From NCBI RefSeq assembly GCF_048548695.1, contig NZ_JBLYIF010000003.1: a stretch of 64,000 nt of DNA; one strand, 5' to 3'. The notes under the pieces were generated by a model that saw only the letters and a program-made list of their open reading frames with translations, was not told the DNA's origin and did not search any database. Below are positions 51,164-59,907 of this stretch, in pieces (position 1 is the first letter of the stretch; each line of letters begins with the position of its first letter). Both the position numbers and the translations under genes were made by a program. Source of the DNA: Neptuniibacter sp048548695 (lineage in GTDB: Bacteria; Pseudomonadota; Gammaproteobacteria; Pseudomonadales; Balneatricaceae).

Positions 51164-52108
51164 GTGTCAAACAGAAACCTGATATTTGTTCTGTTCTTAA
51201 TCATTGTGGGCTGCGGGCTTGGAGAGTCAGAAACTGACGCGGTGTTGCAGGTAGGCACTAACCAATGGCCGGGCTATGAGCCTTTGTATCTTGCCGACAG
51301 TAAAGGCTTTTACGGTGAACAATCGGTGCGTGTAGTGTTGCTGCCCTCGGCCAGTGAAGTCATGCGGGCATTGCGCAATGAGGTGATTGATGTCGCGGGT
51401 CTGACTCTGGATGAAGCCTTGCAATTAGCCTCGTCTGGCGTGGCTTTGAAGCTGTTTATGGTTACAGATATATCGGCGGGTGCCGATGTTATACTGGCCC
51501 ATCCCGAGATTGAAAATATACAAAGCCTGGCGGGCAAACGGGTAGGGGTTGAGACAACTGCCTTGGGAGCTTATGTATTAAGCAGGGCCTTGCAACTAGC
51601 CGGTGTTGATTCGGATAAGGTACATTTGGTGGACCTGCAAGTTGATCAACATGAGGAGGCGTTTACCGCCGGTCGGGTTGATGCAGTGGTCACCTTTGAG
51701 CCGGTGCGTACAAAACTGCTGACCCACGGGGCACAAATACTCTTCGACAGTCGCCAGATCCCGGAAGAGGTTGTCGATGTGCTGGTGGTGCGAGAGTCAG
51801 CCATAGAGCAACATGAAGCGTCGCTCAAGTTGCTGGTGGATGGTTGGTTTAAAGCGCGCTCACTGCTTGAGGAGCAAAACGCCAACGCCATGTTGCTGGC
51901 AGCTAAGCATCAGGGGTTGACGGTGTATGAACTGCGCGGGGCGATGGCTGGACTTGAATTGCCAAACCGTAGCAGAGTGCGTTATTTGCTTGCAGAGAAG
52001 GCGCTGGTGGATAAAGCGGCTCCGGTGCAGCACTGGATGCGCCAGCAAGGTCTACTGAGGGGGGAAGCGGTAGACTTGGAAAGTTTATTGCTTCCCGGGT
52101 ACCTTTAA
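51164..52108 (+). CDS. Solute-binding lipoprotein, NMT1/SsuA-like, next to a GGDEF-EAL gene
   Basis: A 314-aa protein of the NMT1/THI5-SsuA type periplasmic binding fold. It has a lipobox (FLIIVGCGLG) giving an N-terminal lipidated Cys near residue 17. The binding domain starts VGTNQWPGYEPLYLADSKGFY, followed by SASEVMRALRNEVIDVAGLTLDEAL and GKRVGVETTALGAYVL. No ABC permease or ATPase gene is adjacent. Instead, a membrane GGDEF-EAL protein follows after 21 bases, so the lipoprotein may act as its ligand sensor rather than in transport (inference). The start is GTG with GGAG-type purines upstream. Confidence 0.85.
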   Translation: MSNRNLIFVLFLIIVGCGLGESETDAVLQVGTNQWPGYEPLYLADSKGFYGEQSVRVVLLPSASEVMRALRNEVIDVAGLTLDEALQLASSGVALKLFMVTDISAGADVILAHPEIENIQSLAGKRVGVETTALGAYVLSRALQLAGVDSDKVHLVDLQVDQHEEAFTAGRVDAVVTFEPVRTKLLTHGAQILFDSRQIPEEVVDVLVVRESAIEQHEASLKLLVDGWFKARSLLEEQNANAMLLAAKHQGLTVYELRGAMAGLELPNRSRVRYLLAEKALVDKAAPVQHWMRQQGLLRGEAVDLESLLLPGYL

Positions 52109-52129
52109 CGGATTACATAAGGTTGTACA

Positions 52130-54955
52130 GTGCGGGTTTCTCTGCGTTTTACCATCCCGGCCATTATCTTATTGAGTGCTTTGCTCATACTGCTGATTGC
52201 GCTGTTTGCCATCAAGCCGATTGTTGAGAACAATAATCTCGACGAACTTCATTCCGACGCCCGGCATACCATTAACCGCTTGCAGGGCACGCTTGAATAC
52301 CTGCTGCAAAAAGGCGACCTGGAAGGGGTGCGCCGTGAGGTGTTGCTCAGTGCCAGCAGTAATAAAGTCAAGCACCTGATTCTGTTTGATCACCGCAATC
52401 AGGTGATGATGTCTTCGAATCCAGGTTACGAGAACAGTAGTTTCTTTGAAGTGCAGCCTTACTTGCATATGAGCCTTGATCTACTGGCCAAAGCCAGAGA
52501 AAGCCGAGGTTATGTATCCGAAATTAACCCTGTTGAAAACTCGCTCTACGCTGCCATCCCAATTCAGCAGTATGTGCGTCAGGGAACGGGTATTCGACCC
52601 GATACCCTGGGGGTGATCCTGTTGGAGCTGGATCAAAGCAGCATTGCGGTGCGCAGCTGGAAAGAGCTGAAGTACCTGTTCTATGCCTTGCTGGTGGCAT
52701 TGATTGTCCTTTCAGTCGTGCTGGCCTGGACCTTAAATGCCGTGGTCACACGGCGCGCCAAAAAACTGGTTAAACAGTCCCTCGCCTATTCTAAAGGGCA
52801 GTTCGACATGACTGGCGAGTGGCGCGGCTGGGATGAACTGGGCATGCTGGGGCGCAGTCTGAATCAGATGGCGGGTCAGATACAGCAATACCATTCTGAG
52901 TTAAAAACCAATGCTAATCTGCTTGAAGAGCTGCTGTATAACTCACCCTCAATGATTATGCTGCGAGACCAGGAAGGCAGATTCATCCGCGCTAACCCGG
53001 CATACCTGCAGTTTTACGGTATTGCCGATGAGGCAACCTTGCTGAGCAAGCGTCTGCCTGATCTGTTTCATGCAGACGAACTGCATGATCTGGAGCAACA
53101 AGATCAGCGGGTACTGGCTACTGGCAAGCCAATCTATGGTCAATTTGCCGTGAAACGGCAGGGCAGGCGTTATCAGTTCCTGTGTAGTCGTTTTGCCCTG
53201 GAAAATGAGCAGGGCGAACGGTATGCGGTGTGCAGTATCGATACCGATATCTCTGATCAGTATGAAAAAGAGGAAGAGTTGCGCCTGTCGCGTTACATCT
53301 TTGACACCACCAATGAAGGCATCATGGTGACAGATGCCAATCATGTGATTACCGATGTTAACGCTGCATTTCAGCGGGTAACAGGTTATTCACTGGATGA
53401 GGTGAAAGGGCATAAGCCAAGTATTCTGAACTCCGGCAAGCAGACCTCCGGGTTTTACGTGGATATGTGGCAGCAGATTGATACGCTTGGCAGTTGGGCG
53501 GGTGAAATCTGGAATCGTAAGAAAAACGGAGACATCTACCCAGAGTGGCTGACTATTAAGAGTATTGTCGGGGGCAATGGAAAAATATCCGGCTATTTTG
53601 GTGTGTTTACCGATATCTCTGAACACAAAAAGACCCAGGATTCACTGAAAAGCCTGGCGTATTATGACCCGTTGACTGAGCTCGCTAACCGTACCTTATG
53701 CCAGGAGCGCCTGGTGCACGATATGCGATTGGCAGATCGGCATAATGAGTCCCTGGCCTTGGTGTTTATCGATCTGGATTTTTTCAAGCATATCAATGAT
53801 TCCATGGGCCATGAATGTGGTGACCAGCTGCTCTCAGAGACGGCGCGGCGTATTGAGAGTCAGGTGCGGCAATCAGATACTGTAGTGCGCTGGGGTGGTG
53901 ACGAATTTATTCTGATTTTGCCGGGTATTCACGAAGTTAACATGGCGCAGATCATCGCCGACAAAGTGCGTGCGCAGTTGAAATTACCTTTCTACCTGAA
54001 AAATACCGAAACCTTTATCGGTGCCAGTATTGGTATTGCCATTTATCCCCATGACGGCAGCGATGCGACCACGCTGATACAGCATGCCGATGCGGCGATG
54101 TATAGCGCTAAGAAGAAAGGCCGCGACCAGATCTGCTTCTTCGATATGGAGATGAATCAGAAAAATCTGGAGCAAATTAAGCTGAAAAGCGATTTGCGCT
54201 ATGCGTTGGATAACAACCAGCTCGAAGTCTATTATCAGCCCAAGGTTGCTATCACCACTGGCGAGATTGTCGGTATGGAGGCGTTGCTGCGTTGGCAGGG
54301 CGAGGCAGGCCAGTTTATCTCGCCTGCCGAGTTTATTCCGGTGGCGGAAGCTAGCGGGTTGATCCTGCCGATCGGTGAATGGGTATTCTCTACTGTGGCT
54401 GAGCAGGTGCACCTTTGGAATGAAGCCGGGCTCATGGAGGGTCGCCGTGTCTCAGTTAACTTGTCTCCCAAGCAGTTGGTTGATCCGAACCTGGTTGAAC
54501 GACTGCAGGCGACTGTCAGCAGGCATTCAGGTTTGGATAACGCGCTGAGTATCGAAATTACAGAAACTGCGGTTATCGAAAACCTGGCAGTGGCGTTGCC
54601 AATTTTGCAGCAGTTACGGGGTATAGGCCTCGAACTTGAGCTGGATGATTTTGGTAGTGGTTACTCATCGCTTAACTACCTGCGTCGCCTGCCGGTAGAC
54701 GTATTAAAAGTGGATAAGTCGTTTACCTTTGAGTTGAACCAGAAACACACCGATATCGCCATCATGGATGCAATTATCAGCATGGCCCATACCCTGGGCA
54801 TGACAGTGGTTGCCGAAGGCGTCGAATCTAAAGAGCAGCTTGCCAGTCTGGCAGGGTTGGGCTGTGATACTGCCCAGGGCTATTTGTTTGCACCAGCGGT
54901 GACCGCTGAAAAGATGCAGCGGCTGCTCTCAGGCAGCGGTTTCAACGTCGATTGA
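52130..54955 (+). CDS. Membrane PAS-GGDEF-EAL c-di-GMP turnover protein
   Basis: A 941-aa protein. TM1 is near residues 10-30, a periplasmic sensor region spans about 31-180, and TM2 is near 182-203. HAMP and two PAS domains follow (about 262-375 and 385-505). The GGDEF domain has RWGGDEF with an I-site RQSD just before it, and the EAL domain has YYQPKVAI, MEALLRW and ELDDFGSGYSSL, all apparently intact. Both synthesis and breakdown of c-di-GMP are possible; which dominates cannot be told. It starts with GTG and is 21 bases after the lipoprotein gene, forming a likely two-gene operon. Confidence 0.92.
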   Translation: MRVSLRFTIPAIILLSALLILLIALFAIKPIVENNNLDELHSDARHTINRLQGTLEYLLQKGDLEGVRREVLLSASSNKVKHLILFDHRNQVMMSSNPGYENSSFFEVQPYLHMSLDLLAKARESRGYVSEINPVENSLYAAIPIQQYVRQGTGIRPDTLGVILLELDQSSIAVRSWKELKYLFYALLVALIVLSVVLAWTLNAVVTRRAKKLVKQSLAYSKGQFDMTGEWRGWDELGMLGRSLNQMAGQIQQYHSELKTNANLLEELLYNSPSMIMLRDQEGRFIRANPAYLQFYGIADEATLLSKRLPDLFHADELHDLEQQDQRVLATGKPIYGQFAVKRQGRRYQFLCSRFALENEQGERYAVCSIDTDISDQYEKEEELRLSRYIFDTTNEGIMVTDANHVITDVNAAFQRVTGYSLDEVKGHKPSILNSGKQTSGFYVDMWQQIDTLGSWAGEIWNRKKNGDIYPEWLTIKSIVGGNGKISGYFGVFTDISEHKKTQDSLKSLAYYDPLTELANRTLCQERLVHDMRLADRHNESLALVFIDLDFFKHINDSMGHECGDQLLSETARRIESQVRQSDTVVRWGGDEFILILPGIHEVNMAQIIADKVRAQLKLPFYLKNTETFIGASIGIAIYPHDGSDATTLIQHADAAMYSAKKKGRDQICFFDMEMNQKNLEQIKLKSDLRYALDNNQLEVYYQPKVAITTGEIVGMEALLRWQGEAGQFISPAEFIPVAEASGLILPIGEWVFSTVAEQVHLWNEAGLMEGRRVSVNLSPKQLVDPNLVERLQATVSRHSGLDNALSIEITETAVIENLAVALPILQQLRGIGLELELDDFGSGYSSLNYLRRLPVDVLKVDKSFTFELNQKHTDIAIMDAIISMAHTLGMTVVAEGVESKEQLASLAGLGCDTAQGYLFAPAVTAEKMQRLLSGSGFNVD

Positions 54956-55025
54956 CAGCGGCACAGGTTTAGCTGGAATCGCTACGCCGCAACCGGTAGC
55001 ATAACTGCTTCTCAGTCTTGTACGG

Positions 55026-56999
55026 ATGACAGCCCCAGCAATGAGTTATCAGGTTCTGGCGCGTAAGTGGCGCCCCTCCCGTTTTCAGGAGATGGTTGGC
55101 CAGGAGCATGTGCTTAAAGCACTGGTGAATGCTCTGGATGACAATCGCCTACATCATGCTTATCTGTTCACCGGCACCCGTGGTGTAGGTAAAACCTCTA
55201 TTGCCCGGCTGTTTGCCAAGTCACTGAATTGCGAAACCGGGATCTCTTCACAGCCCTGTGGTGCATGCTCTGCTTGTCGTGAAATTGCTGAAGGACGGTT
55301 TGTTGACCTGATAGAAGTGGATGCTGCATCCCGCACCAAGGTGGAGGATACCCGTGAGCTGCTGGAAAATGTGCAGTACGCACCGACCCACGGCCGCTTT
55401 AAAGTGTACCTCATAGACGAAGTGCACATGCTATCGACACACTCCTTTAATGCCTTACTGAAAACTCTGGAAGAACCGCCACCGCATGTGAAATTTCTGC
55501 TGGCAACGACGGACCCACAGAAATTACCAGTCACCATTCTTTCGCGCTGTTTACAGTTCAACCTGAAAAATCTGGTACCCGAGCGTATTGTTGGTCATCT
55601 GACCCATGTGTTGACTGAGGAGCAGATTAGCTTTGAAGAGCTGGCGTTGTGGATGTTGGCCCGGGCGGCTGATGGTTCCATGCGTGATGCCTTGAGTTTG
55701 ACAGATCAGGCCATTGCGTTTGGTGCAGGTCAGGTGATTGAGGCCGATGTACGCGCCATGCTGGGGACTATCGATCAGCACCTGGTGTTCCGCATTATTG
55801 AAGCGCTGGCATCTGGTGATGCTGCTGCCCTGCTGCAGACGGTGGCAGAGGTGTCTGAGTATTCACCGGACTTCAGTGCGTTGTTGGGCGACCTATTAAC
55901 TGTTCTGCACCGGCTGGCGATTTGCCAGACCTTGCCTGAGGGCATCGATAATAGTCTTGGTGATGAGCAGCGGGTTCGTTCATTGGCGGCGATGCTGACA
56001 GCGGAAGATGTACAACTCTATTACCAGATCGGCCTGAATGGTCGTCGCGATTTGCCTTATGTGCCGGATGCGCGGGAAGGCTTAGAGATGGTGCTGTTGC
56101 GAATGTTGGCGTTCAGACCAGCGGATGCGGTTCCAAGGCCGACCAGTCTTAAGCAGCACGCAGACCCATCTGTAACCCCAGCAGCTCCGGCAGCGGCTCA
56201 GCCTGTTGCTCCTACCACTGCTGCCGATGTGCCTCCAGCAGCCCCGGATGTGTCGGCAGAGGAGCCTGCCCCGGTAAAAAAGCCCCAAGCTGAACCACCG
56301 GTGGCGGATGATCCGCCACCCTGGGATACTGAACCTTCTGTAGATTATGAGGACTACCAGCCGGCAGAGATGCCTGCTGCTAGCGATGTGAGTTCGGCGC
56401 AGTCGCATAATCAGCCCGCGGAAACTGCTGTTGCCCAGCCACATCCCGTTGCGCCATCAGTCGCGCGGCAGCCTGTTGCTGAGGCAATCGTTACGCCGCA
56501 GAATACCCCGCCAGCACTGGTTGAACCGGAGAGTTTCGAACCTGTGCCTGCACCCACCGATGTCATATCGGCCGCAGCTGATGGGGCGCCGATGACACTT
56601 GCCGGGTTGACTACCAGCAGTTGGGTATTATTGCACCCGCAACTGAAGCTGACGGGTATGACAGAAAGTCTGGCTGGTCACCTCAGTCTGGAGCAGGCCA
56701 GCAACACAGAACTGGTATTCCACTACACCCCGAATCAGGCGGCAATGCTCAATGAAACACAGCAGCAACGCATCATTTCTCACCTGCACGATTATTTCGG
56801 TGAGCCAGTTAGGGTAGAATTCATACAGGCAGCACAGCAACAGGAAACTCCGGCCCAGCATCAGCAGCGTCTGCGAGAAGCAAGACAACTGCAGGCATTG
56901 AATGCTCTGCGTGAGGATCCTGTCGTGCAACGTATTCAGCAGGTGTTTGATGCGCAGATCAATCTGGCATCGGTAACACCGATTGACCCCGTTAAATGA
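55026..56999 (+). CDS. dnaX: DNA polymerase III subunits tau and gamma
   Basis: A 657-aa clamp-loader subunit. MSYQVLARKWRPSRFQEMVGQ starts at residue 6, Walker A GTRGVGKTSIARL is near 49, the zinc site is C-x8-C-x2-C-x2-C near CETGISSQPCGACSAC, and DEVH is at the Walker B. After the ATPase core (to about 365) a Pro/Ala/Glu-rich linker runs to about 530, then the tau-specific C terminus. A programmed -1 frameshift signal at 56276 would give a gamma of 422 aa (stop TGA 56291-56293). ATG 55026 has only a weak ribosome site; 55041 is the other candidate. It heads the dnaX-ybaB-recR block. Confidence 0.95.
   Translation: MTAPAMSYQVLARKWRPSRFQEMVGQEHVLKALVNALDDNRLHHAYLFTGTRGVGKTSIARLFAKSLNCETGISSQPCGACSACREIAEGRFVDLIEVDAASRTKVEDTRELLENVQYAPTHGRFKVYLIDEVHMLSTHSFNALLKTLEEPPPHVKFLLATTDPQKLPVTILSRCLQFNLKNLVPERIVGHLTHVLTEEQISFEELALWMLARAADGSMRDALSLTDQAIAFGAGQVIEADVRAMLGTIDQHLVFRIIEALASGDAAALLQTVAEVSEYSPDFSALLGDLLTVLHRLAICQTLPEGIDNSLGDEQRVRSLAAMLTAEDVQLYYQIGLNGRRDLPYVPDAREGLEMVLLRMLAFRPADAVPRPTSLKQHADPSVTPAAPAAAQPVAPTTAADVPPAAPDVSAEEPAPVKKPQAEPPVADDPPPWDTEPSVDYEDYQPAEMPAASDVSSAQSHNQPAETAVAQPHPVAPSVARQPVAEAIVTPQNTPPALVEPESFEPVPAPTDVISAAADGAPMTLAGLTTSSWVLLHPQLKLTGMTESLAGHLSLEQASNTELVFHYTPNQAAMLNETQQQRIISHLHDYFGEPVRVEFIQAAQQQETPAQHQQRLREARQLQALNALREDPVVQRIQQVFDAQINLASVTPIDPVK
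56258..56320 (+). promoter_or_regulatory. Programmed -1 ribosomal frameshift signal in dnaX
   Basis: The slippery heptamer A-AAA-AAG (56276-56282) is in the correct phase (GTA AAA AAG). A Shine-Dalgarno-like AGGAG (56260-56264) lies 11 nt upstream. After a -1 slip the ribosome reads GCC CCA AGC TGA and stops at 56293. A stem GGTGGCGG/CCGCCACC with a 5-nt loop (56300-56320) lies 17 nt downstream. Heptamer, upstream stimulator and near stop match the classic E. coli dnaX arrangement; the stem is farther away than in E. coli. Confidence 0.85.
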
Positions 57000-57009
57000 G
57001 GTAAATTTT

Positions 57010-57336
57010 ATGATGAAAGGTGGCATGGGCAACCTGATGAAACAAGCGCAGCAGATGCAGGAAAACCTGCAGAAAGCGCAGGAGCAGATTGACAGTACCG
57101 AGCTGACCGGTGAGTCAGGTGCGGGTCTGGTCAAAGTGGTGATGAATGGCCGACACGATGTGCGTTCTATCAACATTGATGACAGCCTGATGGAAGAAGA
57201 TAAAGAGATACTGGAAGACCTGATTGCGGCTGCGGTGAATGACGCAGTGCGTAAGGTTGAGTCCTACTCGCAGGAAAAAATGTCTGAAATTACCGGCGGT
57301 ATGGGTTTGCCACCGGGTTTCAACATGCCGTTTTAA
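57010..57336 (+). CDS. ybaB: Nucleoid-associated protein YbaB/EbfC family
   Basis: A 108-aa small DNA-binding protein, starting MMKGGMGNLMKQAQQMQENLQKAQEQ, with TGESGAGLVKVVMNGRHDV and a C-terminal GMGLPPGFNMPF. The family forms dimers that bind DNA and is nearly always between dnaX and recR, as here. An upstream frame extension overlapping the dnaX end is rejected because ATG 57010 gives the family's normal N terminus. It is 10 bases after dnaX and 3 before recR. Confidence 0.95.
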   Translation: MMKGGMGNLMKQAQQMQENLQKAQEQIDSTELTGESGAGLVKVVMNGRHDVRSINIDDSLMEEDKEILEDLIAAAVNDAVRKVESYSQEKMSEITGGMGLPPGFNMPF

Positions 57337-57339
57337 TCC

Positions 57340-57939
57340 ATGTCGTTCAGTCCGTTACTGGAACAACTGATCACAGCATTTCGCTGCTTGCCCGGTGTTG
57401 GCCCCAAAACGGCCCAACGTATGGCGTTTCACCTACTGGAACGTGATCACGATGGTGCGCTAAACCTGTCCCGGGTGCTGGAGCAGTCGGTCAACGATAT
57501 TGGCCATTGCCAGCAGTGTCGTACTCTGACGGAACAACCCTTGTGCGATATCTGCTCATCTACCAGCAGGGATACATCACTGCTGTGTGTGCTTGAGTCG
57601 CCCGTCGATATGCTGGCGATTGAACAGACCGGTGGTTTTGGTGGACACTATTTTGTTTTGTCTGGTCACTTGTCGCCTATTGATGGTATCGGTCCGGAAG
57701 ATCTGGGTATTGATCTGTTGCTGGAAAGGCTGCAGAAGGGGGAGGTTAAAGAACTTATCCTCGCCACCAACCCGACAGTCGAGGGTGAAGCAACCGCCCA
57801 TTTTATTGCCATGCAGGTTAAAGAGCTGGGTATTCAGGTATCCCGTATTGCTCACGGTGTGCCCGTAGGCGGTGAACTAGAATTTGTCGACGGCGGAACC
57901 CTGGCGCATGCGCTGGCGGGACGCCGCACACTGCTGTGA
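57340..57939 (+). CDS. recR: Recombination mediator protein RecR
   Basis: A 199-aa protein acting with RecF and RecO to load RecA. The N-terminal helix-hairpin-helix region is LPGVGPKTAQRMAFHLL. The zinc site is CQQCRTLTEQPLCDIC, and the Toprim domain has VLESPVDMLAIEQT and LATNPTVEGEATAHFI. The C-terminal SRIAHGVPVGGELEFVDGGTLAHAL is standard. The start is 3 bases after ybaB. Confidence 0.97.
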   Translation: MSFSPLLEQLITAFRCLPGVGPKTAQRMAFHLLERDHDGALNLSRVLEQSVNDIGHCQQCRTLTEQPLCDICSSTSRDTSLLCVLESPVDMLAIEQTGGFGGHYFVLSGHLSPIDGIGPEDLGIDLLLERLQKGEVKELILATNPTVEGEATAHFIAMQVKELGIQVSRIAHGVPVGGELEFVDGGTLAHALAGRRTLL

Positions 57940-57946
57940 GAGTCCA

Positions 57947-59143
57947 ATGAGCAATTTCACTCCCTACCAATGGCAACAGCTGGAAGCGGCGGCAGATACG
58001 CCGATCTGGATCGATACAGTTGCCGACCTTGAAACCTATTGTGCCCACTGGCAGACCCTGCCGTTAATTGCCTTGGACACTGAGTTTCAGCGCGTGGAGA
58101 CCTTTTATCCAATCCCAGGCCTGATTCAGCTGGCGGATGACAAAGCCTGCTATCTGATCGACCCATTGGCAATTGACGATTTCTCGGCCTTAAAAGCGCT
58201 GTTTGAAAATACCGATGTGATCAAAGTGATGCATGCCGCCACTGAAGATCTGGAACTGTTTTTAAACAGCCTGAACTGCTTGCCCGCGCCATTACATGAC
58301 ACCCAGGTCGCAGCCGCGTTTCTCGGTTGGGGAGCCTCAATGGGGCTGCAGCGTATGCTGGAGCAGGTGTTGCAAGTCACCGTAGCCAAGGGCGAGACCA
58401 CGTCTAACTGGTTGCAGCGGCCGTTGACGGAGTCTCAGGAGCATTATGCGGCACTGGATGTGGCCTATCTGCCTGCGCTCTATGCACTGCAGGTAGAACA
58501 GCTGGAACAGAAGGGTATGACCGACTGGATTGCCCAGGAGTGTCTGGCATTGTTGCACGGCGCATTGGATGTTGACCCTGAGGGGTTGGTCTATTACCAG
58601 CGTTTCAGTCAGGTGTGGAATTATCCCGAGCATAAAATTGCTGCTTTGCGTGACCTGACCGCTTGGCGTGAACAGACCGCCCGTCGCCGGGATGTGCCCC
58701 GTAATCGTATTCTGAGTAACCAGGCACTGATCCGTATTATTGAGACCTGGCCTCGTTCGGTAGCTGACCTGGCCCAGCTGGATGATGTGAAAAAACGGGT
58801 ATTGCGCAACGACGGCGCTATAATACTCAGCCTGTTAAAGAACGGTGTGCGCAGTGCGCAGGAAGAAGTGCCGGCACCGGTTGATCGCCCTTTGCATTAT
58901 TTCTGGAATAAACCCCTGAAAAAACTCAAAGCAGTGATCAGGAAGGTAGCTGAAAGCTATGACGTGCCGCCGGAGCTGCTGTTACGCCGTAAAGAGCTTG
59001 AAGCACTGGTGCGCTCGGGTATTGAGCAGGGTAATTACCGTCTACCGGATAGTGTCAGCCCGTGGCGTAAACAACTGGTAGAAACCCCACTGCTGGCTGA
59101 GCTGGCAGAGATTGAGCAACAAAGAACACAAGAGGCGAATTAA
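57947..59143 (+). CDS. rnd: Ribonuclease D
   Basis: A 398-aa 3'-5' exoribonuclease for tRNA and small RNA maturation. The DEDD exonuclease domain (about residues 15-190) has ALDTEFQRVETFYPIPGLIQL with the first Asp and Glu and HDTQVAAAFLG as later motifs. HRDC domains follow (about 215-295 with WREQTARRRDVPRNRILSNQAL, then a second C-terminal one). The frame is open upstream into recR, but ATG 57947 gives the normal N terminus (MSNFTPYQWQ). It is 7 bases after recR. Confidence 0.95.
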   Translation: MSNFTPYQWQQLEAAADTPIWIDTVADLETYCAHWQTLPLIALDTEFQRVETFYPIPGLIQLADDKACYLIDPLAIDDFSALKALFENTDVIKVMHAATEDLELFLNSLNCLPAPLHDTQVAAAFLGWGASMGLQRMLEQVLQVTVAKGETTSNWLQRPLTESQEHYAALDVAYLPALYALQVEQLEQKGMTDWIAQECLALLHGALDVDPEGLVYYQRFSQVWNYPEHKIAALRDLTAWREQTARRRDVPRNRILSNQALIRIIETWPRSVADLAQLDDVKKRVLRNDGAIILSLLKNGVRSAQEEVPAPVDRPLHYFWNKPLKKLKAVIRKVAESYDVPPELLLRRKELEALVRSGIEQGNYRLPDSVSPWRKQLVETPLLAELAEIEQQRTQEAN

Positions 59144-59434
59144 ATGCTGAAGATCTGTTCGGTCTTTATCAGCCCGCGTAAAGATGAAATGTATCTGTAT
59201 GTGGACAAACACGATCAACTGAAACGTGTACCAGAAGCCCTGCTGGAGATGTTTGGCCAGCCCAAGCATGTGATGGATATTCCGGTAACGGCAAAACGTA
59301 AGCTAGCTCGGGTGGAAACTGAGAAGCTGCTGGCTGAGCTGGAGTCAAAGGGCTATTACCTGCAGATGCCACCACCAAAAGACGATTATATGCTAGACCT
59401 GCATCAGGACCGCCCTGAAACCGGAGTCCGTTAA
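59144..59434 (+). CDS. ycgL: YcgL-domain protein
   Basis: A 96-aa conserved cytosolic protein of the YcgL family, here MLKICSVFISPRKDEMYLYVDK, with GQPKHVMDIPVTAKRKLARV and a C-terminal GYYLQMPPPKDDYMLD. The family is found only in gammaproteobacteria and usually next to rnd, as here; its function is not established. The start codon directly follows the rnd stop codon, with no base between. Confidence 0.94.
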   Translation: MLKICSVFISPRKDEMYLYVDKHDQLKRVPEALLEMFGQPKHVMDIPVTAKRKLARVETEKLLAELESKGYYLQMPPPKDDYMLDLHQDRPETGVR

Positions 59435-59436
59435 CC

Positions 59437-59880
59437 GTGGCGCAGGAAGTCTTCTGGCGAAGCAAATCATTACAGCAGATGAGCTCTGATGAGTGGGAGT
59501 CGCTGTGTGATGGCTGTGCCCTGTGTTGCTTGCACAAGGTAGAGGACGAAGATACCCAGGAAGTGTTTTACACTACGGTGGTCTGTCATCTGCTGGATTT
59601 TGAAACCTGCCGTTGTACGCGTTATGAAGAGCGTTGCAGTCTGGTTCCTGACTGCGTAAAGCTTACCCCCAAAGATGTCGACGAGTTCCACTGGCTGCCG
59701 CCAAGCTGTGCTTATCGGCTGGTGCATGAAGGCAAAGACCTGCCCGAGTGGCATCCGCTGGTCAGTGGTGATCCGCAAAGTGCGGTGGATGCAGGCGTGT
59801 CGGTGCTGAATATCTATGAAGTGCGTGATGACCAGATCAGTGAAGAAGATTTGGTAGATTATGTGATCGAGGAAGGTTAA
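59437..59880 (+). CDS. ycgN: YcgN/YkgJ-type cysteine-cluster protein (UPF0260)
   Basis: A 147-aa protein with a YkgJ-type cysteine cluster: CDGCALCCLHK, then VVCHLLDFETCRCTRYEERCSLVPDC, thought to bind zinc or an iron-sulfur cluster. The N-terminal FWRSKSLQQMSSDEWESLC is the UPF0260 signature. It starts with GTG two bases after ycgL. Function is unknown, though linkage to ycgL and rnd is conserved. It is convergent with the ammonium transporter fusion, and no clear terminator lies in the 27-base gap. Confidence 0.94.
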   Translation: MAQEVFWRSKSLQQMSSDEWESLCDGCALCCLHKVEDEDTQEVFYTTVVCHLLDFETCRCTRYEERCSLVPDCVKLTPKDVDEFHWLPPSCAYRLVHEGKDLPEWHPLVSGDPQSAVDAGVSVLNIYEVRDDQISEEDLVDYVIEEG

Positions 59881-59907
59881 TTCTCGGTTAGCGCTTTTGG
59901 TATTACC

